DNA of 59,856 nucleotides from Reyranellaceae bacterium (GCA_022844045.1 JALHMM010000032.1:1-59856); one strand, 5' to 3'; shown: positions 7,179-16,428, counted from the stretch's first letter. The notes: a model not told the origin generated them from the letters alone. Program-made: numbers and translations.

Positions 7179-9911
7179 ATGCTGGACAAGACGTACGACC
7201 CCAAGGATATCGAGGCCCGCCGTTACGCCGAGTGGGAGAGCACTGGCGTTTTCGCCGCACGGCCGGAGTCGGGCAGGCCGCCCTACACCATCGTCATCCC
7301 GCCGCCCAACGTCACCGGCTCCCTGCACATGGGCCACGCGCTCAACAACACGCTGCAGGACATATTGATTCGCTGGCGCCACATGAAGGGCGAGGACACG
7401 CTGTGGCAGCCCGGCACCGACCATGCCGGCATCGCCACCCAGATGGTGGTCACCCGCCAGCTCGAGGAGAAGGGCATCGGCCTGGCGCTGGGCCAGCAGC
7501 CCAAGAACCCGAATCAGCAGCTCCTCAATCGCGACGAGTTCCTCGCCCGCGTCTGGGAATGGAAGGCCGAGTCCGGCGGCACCATCACGCGCCAGCTGCG
7601 CCGGTTGGGCGCCTCGTGCGACTGGGGCCGCGAGCGCTTCACCATGGACGAGGGCCTGTCGGCGGCGGTGCTGAAGGTTTTCGTCGATCTCTACAAGCAG
7701 GGCCTGATCTACAAGGACAAGCGCCTGGTGAACTGGGATCCCAAGATGCTCACGGCGATCTCGGATCTCGAGGTCGAGCCGCGCGAGGTCAAGGGCAGCC
7801 TGTGGTACCTGCGCTATCCGATCGAGGGCGGCGCGCCGGACGAGTTCATCGTCGTCGCCACGACGCGGCCCGAGACCATGCTGGGCGACACCGGCATCGC
7901 CGTGCACCCCGACGATCCCAAATGGCGCGGGCTGATCGGGCGGCGCGCGATCCTGCCGGTGGCGGGACGCTCGATCCCGATCGTCGCCGACGAATACTCC
8001 GACCCGGAGAAAGGCTCGGGTGCGGTGAAGATCACGCCGGCGCACGACTTCAACGATTTCGAAGTCGGCCGCCGGCACAAGCTGCCCGAGATCAACGTGC
8101 TCGATCGTTTCGCGCGGCTGGTGCTCAAGGACAACGCGGAGTTCCTCGCCGGCCTGCCGGCGGACGCGGCCGCCGCCGTGGTCGAGAAGTATCACGGGCT
8201 GGACCGCTTCGAGGCGCGCAAGAAGATCGTCGCCGAACTCGAGGCGTTGGGCCTGGTCGATAAGATCGAGCCGCACACCCACAGCGTGCCCTATGGCGAT
8301 CGCGGCGGCGTGCCGATCGAGCCGTTCCTGACCGAGCAGTGGTACGTCAACGCCGCCGAGATGGCCAAGGCGCCGATCAAGGCCGCGCGCGACGGCTCGG
8401 TGAAGTTCGTGCCGGAGCGCGGCCGCGACGAGTTCTTCCGCTGGATGGAGAACATCCAGCCCTGGTGCGTGTCGCGCCAGCTCTGGTGGGGCCACCAGAT
8501 CCCGGCCTGGTACGACCAGCAGGGCAATATCTTCGTCGAGATGTCGGAGCCGGAGGCACGGGCCGCCGCGCGCGCCAAGCACGGCCGCGACGTCGAGCTG
8601 ACGCGCGACCCCGACGTGCTCGATACCTGGTTCAGCTCGGCGCTGTGGCCATTCTCGACGCTCGGTTGGCCGCGGGAAACGCCAGAGCTGAAGAAGTACT
8701 ACCCGACCAGCGTGCTGGTGACCGGCTGGGACATCCTGTTCTTCTGGGTCGCGCGCATGATGATGATGGGCCAGCACTTCATGAAGGAGGTGCCGTTCAG
8801 CACCGTCTACCTGCACGCGCTGGTGACCGACGAGCGCGGCCAGAAGATGTCGAAGTCCAAGGGCAACGTCATCGATCCGCTCGACCTGATCGACAAGTAC
8901 GGCGCCGACGCGCTGCGCTTCACGCTCACCGCTCTGGCGGCGCAGGGTCGGCCGATCAAGCTGGCGCCGGCGCGCGTCGAGGGCTATCGCAACTTCGCCA
9001 CCAAGCTGTGGAACGCCACGCGCTTCAGCCAGATGAACGGCGTGGCGGTGGTCGAGGGCTTCAAGCCGCAATCCGCGACGCAGACCTTGAGCAAATGGGT
9101 GCTGGGCGAGCTGGCGCGCTGCGGCGCCTCAGTCGACAAGGCGCTCGAGGAGTTCCGCTTCAACGAGGCGGCCACCGCGCTCTACGAGTTCATCTGGGGC
9201 ACAGTGTGTGACTGGTATGTCGAGCTCGCCAAGCCGGTGTTCAGCGGCGACGACGAGGCGGCCAAGACCGAGACCCGCGCCGTCACCGGCTTCGTGCTGG
9301 CCGAGATCGTGAAGCTGCTGCATCCCATCATGCCGTTCATCACCGAGGAGCTGTGGGACAAGCTCGACCAGCGGGCGGCGAAGGGTACGCTGGTGACCCA
9401 ACCCTGGTCGGTGCTGGCGCCCAGCATCGCCGACGCACAGGCCGACGCCGAGATGGGCTGGCTGGTGAGACTGATCACCGACATCCGCAGCGCGCGCAGC
9501 GAGGTCAACGTGCCGGCCGGCGCCAAGCTCAATCTTTTGGTTCGTGACGCCCACGCCGAAACCCGCGCGCGCCTCGACCGCCACCGCGCCGCGATCGAGC
9601 GCCTGGCGCGCGTCGAGACGATCCGGCTCGACACTCCGGCGCCGAAGGGCGCGCTGCAGATCGTGCTGGGCGAAGCGACCTACGCGTTGCCCGTCGCCGA
9701 CGTCATCGACCTGAAAGCCGAACGCGCGCGCCTGGAGAAGGAAATCCGCAAGCTCGACGGCGAAGTCTCCAAGATCGACGCCAAGCTCGGCAACGCGCAG
9801 TTCATGTCCAAGGCGCCGGAAGACGTCGTCGCCGAACAACGCGAACGCCGCGACGACGCCGTCGCGACGACGGCCCGCTTGCGCCAAGCCATGGACCGCC
9901 TCGCGGGCTGA
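7179..9911 (+). CDS. valS: Valyl-tRNA synthetase
   Basis: 910 residues, a normal length. It attaches valine to tRNA-Val in the cytoplasm and edits mischarged threonine. The class I HIGH-type motif is in PPPNVTGSLHMGHALNN, the KMSKS loop in GQKMSKSKGNVIDP, and the editing domain includes TTRPETMLGDTGIAVHP. The anticodon-binding region follows, and the C-terminal coiled coil that contacts tRNA is visible as LKAERARLEKEIRKLDGEVSKIDAKL. The ATG at 7179 has GAGG about 10 bases upstream and gives the expected MLDKTYDPKDIEARRYAEW start. It is convergent with aroA, with a strong hairpin between the two stop codons. Confidence 0.97.
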   Translation: MLDKTYDPKDIEARRYAEWESTGVFAARPESGRPPYTIVIPPPNVTGSLHMGHALNNTLQDILIRWRHMKGEDTLWQPGTDHAGIATQMVVTRQLEEKGIGLALGQQPKNPNQQLLNRDEFLARVWEWKAESGGTITRQLRRLGASCDWGRERFTMDEGLSAAVLKVFVDLYKQGLIYKDKRLVNWDPKMLTAISDLEVEPREVKGSLWYLRYPIEGGAPDEFIVVATTRPETMLGDTGIAVHPDDPKWRGLIGRRAILPVAGRSIPIVADEYSDPEKGSGAVKITPAHDFNDFEVGRRHKLPEINVLDRFARLVLKDNAEFLAGLPADAAAAVVEKYHGLDRFEARKKIVAELEALGLVDKIEPHTHSVPYGDRGGVPIEPFLTEQWYVNAAEMAKAPIKAARDGSVKFVPERGRDEFFRWMENIQPWCVSRQLWWGHQIPAWYDQQGNIFVEMSEPEARAAARAKHGRDVELTRDPDVLDTWFSSALWPFSTLGWPRETPELKKYYPTSVLVTGWDILFFWVARMMMMGQHFMKEVPFSTVYLHALVTDERGQKMSKSKGNVIDPLDLIDKYGADALRFTLTALAAQGRPIKLAPARVEGYRNFATKLWNATRFSQMNGVAVVEGFKPQSATQTLSKWVLGELARCGASVDKALEEFRFNEAATALYEFIWGTVCDWYVELAKPVFSGDDEAAKTETRAVTGFVLAEIVKLLHPIMPFITEELWDKLDQRAAKGTLVTQPWSVLAPSIADAQADAEMGWLVRLITDIRSARSEVNVPAGAKLNLLVRDAHAETRARLDRHRAAIERLARVETIRLDTPAPKGALQIVLGEATYALPVADVIDLKAERARLEKEIRKLDGEVSKIDAKLGNAQFMSKAPEDVVAEQRERRDDAVATTARLRQAMDRLAG

Positions 9912-9919
9912 TTCTTTTC

Positions 9920-9949
9920 CTCCCTCTCCCCGCAAGTGGGGAGAGGGAG
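9920..9949. terminator. 12-bp hairpin between convergent valS and aroA
   Basis: CTCCCTCTCCCC, loop gcaagt, then its exact complement. The hairpin lies between the valS stop and the aroA stop and is preceded by a T-rich run (ttctttt), so it can act as a bidirectional terminator. It is the same sequence as one arm of the paired repeat at 51204-51330, so it is a single-arm member of that repeat family put to use between genes. Confidence 0.7.
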
Positions 9950-9952
9950 TAA

Positions 9953-11218
9953 CTACGCGAACCGCACGCCCAGCGATTCCAGCGCCTGCCAATAACCTGG
10001 GTACGTCTTCGCCGCGCAGTCGGGGTCGAGGATGGTGATGCCGGCGATCTTCAGCCCGGCGAGCGCGAAGCTCATGGCGATGCGGTGATCGGCGCGGGTG
10101 TCGATGCGGGCGGGCAGGGTCTGGCCGGCGAGTGATGGGTCGGACGCCACGAGCAGGTCGTCACCGTCCTCGCGGCCCAGGCCGGGGCGGATTGCCGACA
10201 GGCCGACCGCCAGCGCTGACACGCGGTCGCACTCCTTGACGCGCAGATTGGCGATGCCGGTGAAGCGGACCGGTGTGGCGTTGAACGCCGCCAGCACGGC
10301 GAGGGTGGGCACCGCGTCCTGCATCTGCGAGCCGTCGATCACCGCGGGCAGATGCGGGAAGGACCGGATCACCGACAGCGCCTGTGCGTCGGGCTGAGTG
10401 AAGGCGTCTGAGGGCACGCCGAGGTCGATCGCGCCGCCGGTCAAGACCTCGGCGGCACACAGATAGGTCGCAGCCGAGGCGTCGGGCTCGATCAGGTAAT
10501 CGGTGGCGTGGTAGCCGCCGGGCTCGACGCGCCAGACGCCATCGCCGGTCTGCCTCGCCGTCGCGCCGAAAGCGGCCATCGCGGCGAGCGTCAGGTCGAC
10601 ATAGCCGCGCGCGCCGATCTCCTTGCCGACCAGCGCCACCTCGACCGGCTCGGCGGACAGCGGCGCCGCCATCAGCAGGGCGGAGACGTATTGGCTCGAC
10701 AAGCCGGCATCGATCTCGACGCGGCCGCCGGGCATGCGGCCATGGCCGCGGATGGTGACCGGCGGGCAGTCGCTGGGCGCATGCGCGTCGACACCCAGCG
10801 AGCGCAGCGCGCTCACCAGCGGGCCGATCGGCCGCTTGCGCATGTGGTGATCGCCATCGACCACCACGGTGCCCTCGACGCTGGCCACGGCGGCGGTGAG
10901 GAAGCGTGTCGCGGTGCCGGCATTGCCGAGGAACAGCGGAGCGCTGGGCGCGCGCAGCCGGCCATCGCTGCTGACGGTGAAGCTGGTCTCGTCCGGCTCG
11001 GCGACGGCCACGCCCATCTCGCGTAGCGCCTCGGCCATGTAGCGCGTGTCGTCGCTCTTGAGCGCGCCGCTCAGCCTGGACGTGCCGTTGGCCAGCGCCG
11101 CCAGCAAGAGCGCGCGGTTGGTGATCGACTTCGATCCCGGTGGTGCCACGCGTCCGCGAAGCGGCGCTGCGGGCGGGATGACGGTCGTGGCGGTGCGTTT
11201 ATCGGCGGCCATGGTCAC
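9953..11218 (-). CDS. aroA: 3-phosphoshikimate 1-carboxyvinyltransferase (EPSP synthase)
   Basis: 421 residues. It joins phosphoenolpyruvate to shikimate 3-phosphate in the shikimate pathway, the target step of glyphosate. Key motifs are APPGSKSITNRALLLAALA (substrate-binding Lys and Ser), LGNAGTATRFLTA (PEP loop, with the class I order GNAGTATR), LRVKECDRVSALA and ADHRIAMSFALAG with catalytic Asp and His-Arg. The GNAGTATR form indicates a typical rather than a class II loop. Starts at 11218 and 11212 (MTMAADK) are both possible; no clear Shine-Dalgarno separates them. It stands alone and converges on valS. A second shikimate gene, aroQ, is at 19968. Confidence 0.95.
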   Translation of the reverse strand: MTMAADKRTATTVIPPAAPLRGRVAPPGSKSITNRALLLAALANGTSRLSGALKSDDTRYMAEALREMGVAVAEPDETSFTVSSDGRLRAPSAPLFLGNAGTATRFLTAAVASVEGTVVVDGDHHMRKRPIGPLVSALRSLGVDAHAPSDCPPVTIRGHGRMPGGRVEIDAGLSSQYVSALLMAAPLSAEPVEVALVGKEIGARGYVDLTLAAMAAFGATARQTGDGVWRVEPGGYHATDYLIEPDASAATYLCAAEVLTGGAIDLGVPSDAFTQPDAQALSVIRSFPHLPAVIDGSQMQDAVPTLAVLAAFNATPVRFTGIANLRVKECDRVSALAVGLSAIRPGLGREDGDDLLVASDPSLAGQTLPARIDTRADHRIAMSFALAGLKIAGITILDPDCAAKTYPGYWQALESLGVRFA

Positions 11219-11329
11219 AGAAACGAGAGGGGTCGGTCGATAGTTACCTGAGGAACAGAGTTCGGAACAGCGCTCAGTAGATTGGTCGTGCTTGGGGATC
11301 GCTTACCTGTTGAGTTGAAGGAGATTATG

Positions 11330-11977
11330 ATGCCCTGGTACCCCGACAACGACAAAACGATGGAACTGAAAGGCCCGATGAAGGTCAAGACCGGCGCCAA
11401 CACGCCGGTCCGCCGCATCGTCATCCATTCGGTCGGCTCGGCCGCCCCGGAGAACCCGAACCAGTCGGGAGCCTGCTGGAGCGCCTGGGTGATCGAGCAG
11501 CCCACCAAGATGGTGTCCGCGCATTTCTGCGTCGAGCGCGACGGCCGAATCACGCAGTTCGCCGACACCAACGACGTGACCTACGGCACCGGCTGGTGCA
11601 CGGCGGGCTCGATTCATATCGAGAACGCCGGCAATCATCCGCTGCCGCTCACCAGGGACCAGCTCGACTACGGCGCGCGGCTGATCGGCTGGCTGGCCAC
11701 GGTGCACCCGGACATCCGCCTGGAGGTCGAGGGCACCGGCGACAGCGACCCGGGCGATCCGACCAAGGCCTGCATCACCTGCCATCGCTTCATCCAGCAG
11801 GCCGCCAAGCGCGAGATCAAGGCTGGTCGTCTCAATCCCATGACCATCACCGACAAATCTTGCCCAGGCACTGGCATCATCGCGCAGTTGCCGGAGGTCG
11901 CATCGCGGGCCCTGCGCCAAAAGGCGTTGCGGGCGATGGGATTGACGGCGGAGCAAGATCCCGCTTTGCAGCGATGA
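11330..11977 (+). CDS. N-acetylmuramoyl-L-alanine amidase-like protein
   Basis: About 215 residues. The core matches the amidase_2/PGRP fold, which cuts the muramoyl-L-alanine bond of peptidoglycan: RRIVIHSVGSA (first Zn ligand His), SAHFCVERDGRITQFAD, YGTGWCTAGSIHIENAG (substrate face) and, near the end, KSCPGTGI in the place of the second Zn-ligand region. A His in ITCHRFIQ is the likely second metal ligand. No signal peptide is visible, so it may act on recycled or imported fragments, be a phage-type lysin, or leave by another route. The ATG at 11330 lies six bases after AAGGAG; the ATG at 11327 is only three bases away, hence the choice. Confidence 0.75.
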   Translation: MPWYPDNDKTMELKGPMKVKTGANTPVRRIVIHSVGSAAPENPNQSGACWSAWVIEQPTKMVSAHFCVERDGRITQFADTNDVTYGTGWCTAGSIHIENAGNHPLPLTRDQLDYGARLIGWLATVHPDIRLEVEGTGDSDPGDPTKACITCHRFIQQAAKREIKAGRLNPMTITDKSCPGTGIIAQLPEVASRALRQKALRAMGLTAEQDPALQR

Positions 11978-12032
11978 CCGGCTGAAGCGTTACGGTGTGC
12001 ATCGACCGGGGTCGGACGATCCTGGTCGATGC

Positions 12033-12818
12033 CTAGCCGTCGGCGAAGTAGCGGCTCGGCGGCGCGCCGAGCGCGCGGCGGAACATCGCCGAGAAGGCGC
12101 TCACCGAATCGTAGCCGAGATCGAGCGCGATGCGCGTGATCGGTTGGCCGGCCGCGAGGCGCGCCATCGCGGCCAGCAGCCGCGCCTGCTGGCGCCAGTC
12201 GGCGAAGCTCAGGCCGGTCTCCTTCTGGAACAGGCGCGCGAGCGTGCGGCCCGAGGCGCCGGCCTCGCGTGCCCAGTCGTCGAGCGTGCGCGGATCGCCC
12301 GGCTCGGCGCGCAGCGCGCGGCAGACGCGCTCGAGCCTGGGATCGACCGGCATCTTGAGGTCGAGCGCGACCGAGGGCAGGGCGGCGATCTCGTCGAGCA
12401 ACAGAGTCATCACCCGGCCCTCGGGCCCGGCCTCGTCGTAGAGCACCGGCAATTCGCAGGCGCGCAGGATCAGCTCGCGCAGCAGCGGCGACACCGCGAT
12501 CACGCGCACCGCCGGCGGCAGCGCCTCGGTCTCCCTGTTTCTCACATAGAGCGTGCGCATCGACACCGCGCCGGACATGCGGATCTCGTGCGTGACATGC
12601 GCCGGCATCCACACCGCGCGCTGCGGCGGCACCACCCAGGTGCCGGCTTCGGTGGCGACGGTCATCACGCCGCGCGCGGCGAAGATCAGCTGCGCGCGCT
12701 CGTGATGATGCGGACGAATGTGGAAGCCGTCGGCGAAATCCTTGGCCATGGCCGCGACCGGGCGCGCGACGCGCTGGTAGTCGCAGGGATCGGTGGATTT
12801 CGAGCGGGATCGCGCCAT
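12033..12818 (-). CDS. AraC-family transcriptional regulator
   Basis: 261 residues. The N-terminal half is a cupin-like sensing domain (FHIRPHHHERAQLIFAARGVM, then TWVVPPQRAVWMPAHVTHEI), with a His cluster that may bind metal or a small ligand. The C-terminal 100 residues hold two helix-turn-helix units: TLDDWAREAGASGRTLARLFQKETG, and the second with ALDLGYDSVSAFSAMFRRALG followed by PPSRYF, the usual AraC ending. It resembles the NimR/YkgA-type group. The divergent neighbour at 12956 is a secreted four-cysteine protein; regulation of that gene is possible but unproven. Confidence 0.92.
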   Translation of the reverse strand: MARSRSKSTDPCDYQRVARPVAAMAKDFADGFHIRPHHHERAQLIFAARGVMTVATEAGTWVVPPQRAVWMPAHVTHEIRMSGAVSMRTLYVRNRETEALPPAVRVIAVSPLLRELILRACELPVLYDEAGPEGRVMTLLLDEIAALPSVALDLKMPVDPRLERVCRALRAEPGDPRTLDDWAREAGASGRTLARLFQKETGLSFADWRQQARLLAAMARLAAGQPITRIALDLGYDSVSAFSAMFRRALGAPPSRYFADG

Positions 12819-12955
12819 GTCGGGAACGACGCGAGTCTAGAGCGGTTCGCGCAGAGGCGACAGGGGCGATGGGGTTGGACGATCCAGCCTTTCCCCAGCC
12901 GCAATCCGCGGCTAGTTTCCGGCCCCCTGCGCCTACCCGGCTCGAAAGGCTCTTC

Positions 12956-13456
12956 ATGGTTTTCCGGTATCTGCTTGCCGCGTCCGTCCTGGGCGCGATG
13001 GTGATTGGCTCGCCTGCGATGGCGCAAACGGGAGATCGCCGAGCCTCCGCGATGTCCGGTGACGTGCGCTCCGATGCGCCGGAGATGCCGCAGGCCAAGG
13101 CGCCGGTGGCTGTATCCCCGTCGACTCGCCAGGGCGCATCGACCTCGGCTCCTGCGCCTCCAGCCGCCCCCGCGACGGTACAGGTCGGACCGCACACCAA
13201 GCCCGCCGTCGCGCGCATCGTCTCGACCGAGATGGGTGATCGCGGCTGCTACATGAGCATCATAGATGATCGCGGCGTGACGACGCAGGAGATCGCCGAT
13301 TTCGATCTGTGCGCGCCGAACCCACCGCCCAAAGGCAGCCGCCTGGCGCTGACCTGGCGGGTCGAGCGGGTGCTGGCGGAGTCGTGCCAGGGCGACGTCA
13401 ACTGCAAGAAGAGCGACATCGTGCCCATGATCGTCGGCGCGCGTCCCCTGAACTGA
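12956..13456 (+). CDS. Secreted four-cysteine protein, unknown family (copy 1)
   Basis: 166 residues from the ATG at 12956, which gives a clean signal peptide (MVFRYLLAASVLGAMVIGSP, cleavage near AMAQ). A Pro/Ala-rich linker follows, to about residue 75. The mature domain has four cysteines in the order DRGCYM, DFDLCAP, AESCQG and VNCKKSD. The protein at 14867 has the same signature (DRACTM, NFDFCGW, AESCQG, PRCMKKD) and ends with the same VPxIV strand, so the two are paralogues. Two disulfides, or a metal site, in a small periplasmic beta domain are likely. I recognise no named family. A longer frame from 12869 is possible but would bury the signal peptide. Confidence 0.78.
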   Translation: MVFRYLLAASVLGAMVIGSPAMAQTGDRRASAMSGDVRSDAPEMPQAKAPVAVSPSTRQGASTSAPAPPAAPATVQVGPHTKPAVARIVSTEMGDRGCYMSIIDDRGVTTQEIADFDLCAPNPPPKGSRLALTWRVERVLAESCQGDVNCKKSDIVPMIVGARPLN

Positions 13457-13457
13457 C

Positions 13458-13480
13458 GCGCGGCGCTTTTGGGGCCGCGC
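13458..13480. terminator. Hairpin after the first four-cysteine gene
   Basis: GCGCGGC, a 9-base loop containing tttt, then GCCGCGC, starting one base after the stop codon. There is no downstream T tract, so it may be a Rho-assisted terminator or an mRNA 3' end stabiliser. Confidence 0.45.
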
Positions 13481-13634
13481 CGCTCCAGCGGCGCTCATGA
13501 CCGGCCCGACGATCTTGAAAGCCGCGCGGTAGCTCTATCCCCGCTGTCCTGATCGAGACAATTCTCGTCGGTTTCGCGCGTGCGCGACAGCGGCGGCGGG
13601 CGTAACCTGGGCAGGCCATCGGGAGTGAGCGCCT

Positions 13635-14822
13635 GTGAAGAACACGAGTCCGACCGCCCTGCTGCTGAATCTGGGCCACGCCATGGACCATTGGGTCCTG
13701 GTGATCTTCCTTTACACGGTGAGCGTGATCGCCGGCGTCTGGGGCACGGACTGGAAGGAGCTGACGCCCTACGCCTTCGGCTCGCTGTTCATGTTCGGCG
13801 CCGGCTCGATCGTCTCGGGGAAGCTGGGCGACCAGTGGGGCCGCCGGGCGATGATGATCATCTTCTTCGCCGGGCTGGGCGTCTCCAGCCTGGTCATCGC
13901 GCTCACCTCGACGCCCTGGCAGATCGGCATCGCCATGACCGTGATGGGTGCCTTCGCCTCGATCTACCACCCGGTCGGCATTCCCATGCTGGTGCAGAAC
14001 GCCGAGAAGCCGGGCTTCACCATCGGCGTCAACGGCCTGGTCGGCAATCTCGGCATCGCCATCGGCGCCAGCGCCTCGGTATGGCTGGCGACGCGCTTCG
14101 GCTGGCAGATGGCCTATATCGTGCCCGCCGTGATCTGCCTCGCCGCCGCGGTCGCCTTCGCCGTGCTGGTGCCCAAGGAGACCGCCGCGCCGGCCAAGCG
14201 CAAGCCTAAGATGCTCGCGCTGCCGCCCTCGGTGATGGCCAAGGTCTTCATCATCATGACCTTGACGGCGATGAGCGGCAGCATCGTCTTCAGCTTCACC
14301 ACCAATGGCAGCGGCGAGATGCTCAAGGCCGGCGTGGTGGCGCTGGCCCAGGATCCCTGGCTGCTCGGCGTCTCGGTCTTCATGATCTTCGCCGTGGGCT
14401 CGCTGGCGCAGCTCGTCGTCGGCGCGCTGATCGACCGCTATCCGCTCAAGCGCATCTACCTGCCGATCATCCTCTGCCAGATCCCGCTGTTCATCCTGGC
14501 CTCGCAGGTCAGCGGCTGGGCGCTGGTCGCGGTGGCTATCGGCTACATGATCTTCGTCTTCGGCGCGATCCCGTTCACCGACGCGATGATCGTGCGGTAC
14601 ATCGACGACAGGATGCGCTCGCGCGTGACCGGCACGCGGCTGGCGATCGGCTTCACCGGCAGCTCGCTGGTGACGGCGCTGCTCGGCCCGTCGGTCAAGG
14701 CGGCCGGCTTCCCGACCCTGCTGTTGTTGCTGGCCGGCGTGGCGACCTTCACCCTGATCGCGCTCAGCTTCCTGCCCGACGAGCGCGCGGCGATGGCCGC
14801 GCAGGTCAAGCCGGCGGAGTAG
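13635..14822 (+). CDS. MFS transporter
   Basis: 395 residues with twelve predicted transmembrane helices, the standard size of the major facilitator superfamily. After helix 2 the loop reads GKLGDQWGRRAMM, the MFS signature motif (GxLxDrxGRR). Helix 5 shows GVNGLVGNLGIAIGASAS. The second half begins after the basic linker KRKPKM and repeats the pattern with GALIDRYPLKR. The start is GTG at 13635 (VKNTSPTALLLNLGHAMDHW); the MDHW motif near the N-terminus is seen in MFS groups annotated as YbfB- or fosmidomycin-type, but the substrate is not readable. It lies between the two four-cysteine genes and ends 44 bases before the second. Confidence 0.9.
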   Translation: MKNTSPTALLLNLGHAMDHWVLVIFLYTVSVIAGVWGTDWKELTPYAFGSLFMFGAGSIVSGKLGDQWGRRAMMIIFFAGLGVSSLVIALTSTPWQIGIAMTVMGAFASIYHPVGIPMLVQNAEKPGFTIGVNGLVGNLGIAIGASASVWLATRFGWQMAYIVPAVICLAAAVAFAVLVPKETAAPAKRKPKMLALPPSVMAKVFIIMTLTAMSGSIVFSFTTNGSGEMLKAGVVALAQDPWLLGVSVFMIFAVGSLAQLVVGALIDRYPLKRIYLPIILCQIPLFILASQVSGWALVAVAIGYMIFVFGAIPFTDAMIVRYIDDRMRSRVTGTRLAIGFTGSSLVTALLGPSVKAAGFPTLLLLLAGVATFTLIALSFLPDERAAMAAQVKPAE

Positions 14823-14866
14823 GTTTCGGCTATACTCCCGGGCGAGAGGCCTCGTTGGGGAGTTCC

Positions 14867-15238
14867 ATGCCGTCCAGGTTCGTTCTCGGCACCGTCCTGC
14901 TGGGTACGCTTGTGCTGCCAGTTTCCGTCGCGGCGCAGAGTCCCGCGCCGCTGCCGTACGGCATGGTGAAGATCGGCGACCAGACGAAGCAGACCATTGG
15001 CACGGTCCAGCAGCTGCAGAACGGCGATCGCGCCTGCACCATGGTACTGAAGGATTCGCGCGGCAAAGAGTTCACCGAACTCGCCAACTTCGACTTCTGC
15101 GGCTGGAACATCATCGGCAAGCGCGTGACGCTCACCTACCGGATGGAAGAGGTCATGGCGGAATCCTGCCAGGGCAATCCGCGCTGCATGAAGAAGGACA
15201 AGGTGCCGCTGATCGTCGACGTGAAGGTCATGCGATGA
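14867..15238 (+). CDS. Secreted four-cysteine protein, unknown family (copy 2)
   Basis: 123 residues from the ATG at 14867, four bases after GGGGAG. A signal peptide (MPSRFVLGTVLLGTLVLPVS, cleavage near VAAQ) is followed directly by the conserved domain without the Pro/Ala linker seen in copy 1. Cysteines are in DRACTM, NFDFCGW, AESCQG and PRCMKKD, then KVPLIVDVKV. It overlaps the PrpF-family gene by four bases (ATGA), so the two are translationally coupled. A link to the sugar-acid operon that follows is possible, but the other paralogue is outside it, so the coupling may be incidental. Confidence 0.8.
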   Translation: MPSRFVLGTVLLGTLVLPVSVAAQSPAPLPYGMVKIGDQTKQTIGTVQQLQNGDRACTMVLKDSRGKEFTELANFDFCGWNIIGKRVTLTYRMEEVMAESCQGNPRCMKKDKVPLIVDVKVMR

Positions 15239-16428
15239 CCCAGCTGCGTATTCCCGCGATCTACATGCGCGGCGGCACCAGCAAGGGCGTGTTCTTCCAC
15301 GAAAGCGCGTTGCCGCCGCCTGGTCCGGCGCGCGATCGGCTGCTGCTGCGGGTGATCGGCAGCCCCGATCCCTATGGCAAGCAGATCGACGGCATGGGGG
15401 CGGCCACGTCGAGCACCAGCAAGGTGGTGATCCTGTCGCGCTCGAGCCGCGCCGATTGCGACGTCGACTATCTCTTCGGCCAGGTGGCGATCGATCGGCC
15501 GGTGGTCGACTGGTCGGGCAATTGCGGCAATCTCACCGCCGCCGTCGGGCCGTTCGCGATCAGCGAGGGGCTGGTGAGCGCGCCGCGCGACGGCGTGGCG
15601 GTCGTGCGTATCTGGCAGGCCAATATCGCCAAGCGCATCATCGCGCATGTGCCGATGCGCGACGGCGCGGTGGTCGAGGAGGGTGATTTCGAGCTCGACG
15701 GCGTGACCTTCCCGGCGGCCGAGATCCGCATCGAGTTCCTCGAGCCCGGCGGCGGCGAGGATGACGAGGGCGGGCCGATGTTCCCCACCGGCCGTATCGT
15801 CGACCGGCTCGCCGTGGCGGGTATCGGCACTCTCGACGTGACATTGATCAACGCCGGCAATCCCACCATCTTCATCGATGCGGCGGCGCTCGGGCTGAAA
15901 GGCACGGAGCTGCAGGACGACGTGAACGGCGATGCCGCGTTGCTGGCGCGTTGCGAGGCAATCCGCGCCGCTGGAGCCGTGGCGATGCGCTTGGCCAAGA
16001 CCGCCGAAGCCGCGACGCGCGAGCGGCCGCACACACCCAAGCTCGCCTTCGTGTCGGCGCCACAAGACTACGTCGCCTCGAGCGGCAAGCCCGTGTCGGC
16101 CAAGGACCTGCAGCTCTGCGCGCGCATCCTGTCGATGGGCAAGCTGCACCACGCCATGACCGGCACCGGCGCGGTGGCGCTGGCCGTCGCCGCCGCGATC
16201 CCCGGCACGATCGTCGCCCGCATGGTCGGCGGTCGCGCCCAGGGCGGCACCGTTCGCTTCGGCCATCCCTCGGGCACGCTTTCTGTCGGCGCCGAGGCGA
16301 TCAAGCAGGGCGACGAATGGATCGTCACCAAGGCGGTCATGAGCCGCAGCGCGCGCCGCCTGATGGAGGGCTGGGTGCGCGTGCCGTCTGATGCGCTCGA
16401 AGACCACCGTGCGCTGGCGGCGGAGTAG
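15235..16428 (+). CDS. PrpF-family isomerase/tautomerase
   Basis: 397 residues, the full length of the PrpF family (diaminopimelate-epimerase-like fold), whose members include the aconitate isomerase PrpF and 4-oxalomesaconate tautomerase GalD. Diagnostic stretches are YMRGGTSKGVFFHESALP at the N-terminus, DGMGAATSSTSKVVIL, DWSGNCGNLTAAVGPFA (with the Cys region that in epimerase-fold enzymes acts as base), NAGNPTIFIDA and FGHPSGTLSVGA. The substrate is not fixed by sequence. dgoK and dgoA follow without gaps, so an acid related to 2-keto-3-deoxy-galactonate metabolism, or aromatic ring-cleavage products, are the candidates. Start overlaps the preceding gene by four bases. Confidence 0.9.
   Translation: MTQLRIPAIYMRGGTSKGVFFHESALPPPGPARDRLLLRVIGSPDPYGKQIDGMGAATSSTSKVVILSRSSRADCDVDYLFGQVAIDRPVVDWSGNCGNLTAAVGPFAISEGLVSAPRDGVAVVRIWQANIAKRIIAHVPMRDGAVVEEGDFELDGVTFPAAEIRIEFLEPGGGEDDEGGPMFPTGRIVDRLAVAGIGTLDVTLINAGNPTIFIDAAALGLKGTELQDDVNGDAALLARCEAIRAAGAVAMRLAKTAEAATRERPHTPKLAFVSAPQDYVASSGKPVSAKDLQLCARILSMGKLHHAMTGTGAVALAVAAAIPGTIVARMVGGRAQGGTVRFGHPSGTLSVGAEAIKQGDEWIVTKAVMSRSARRLMEGWVRVPSDALEDHRALAAE

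Noticed and set aside
7002..9071. 689-codon minus-strand frame opposite valS
   Set aside because: It is the antisense shadow of a clear valS gene. Its translation is rich in Arg, His, Leu and Gly with no domain, as expected in high-GC DNA.
11245..11295. EcfG-type promoter before the amidase gene
   Set aside because: GGAAC occurs twice, but no CGTT lies 16-17 bases after either copy.
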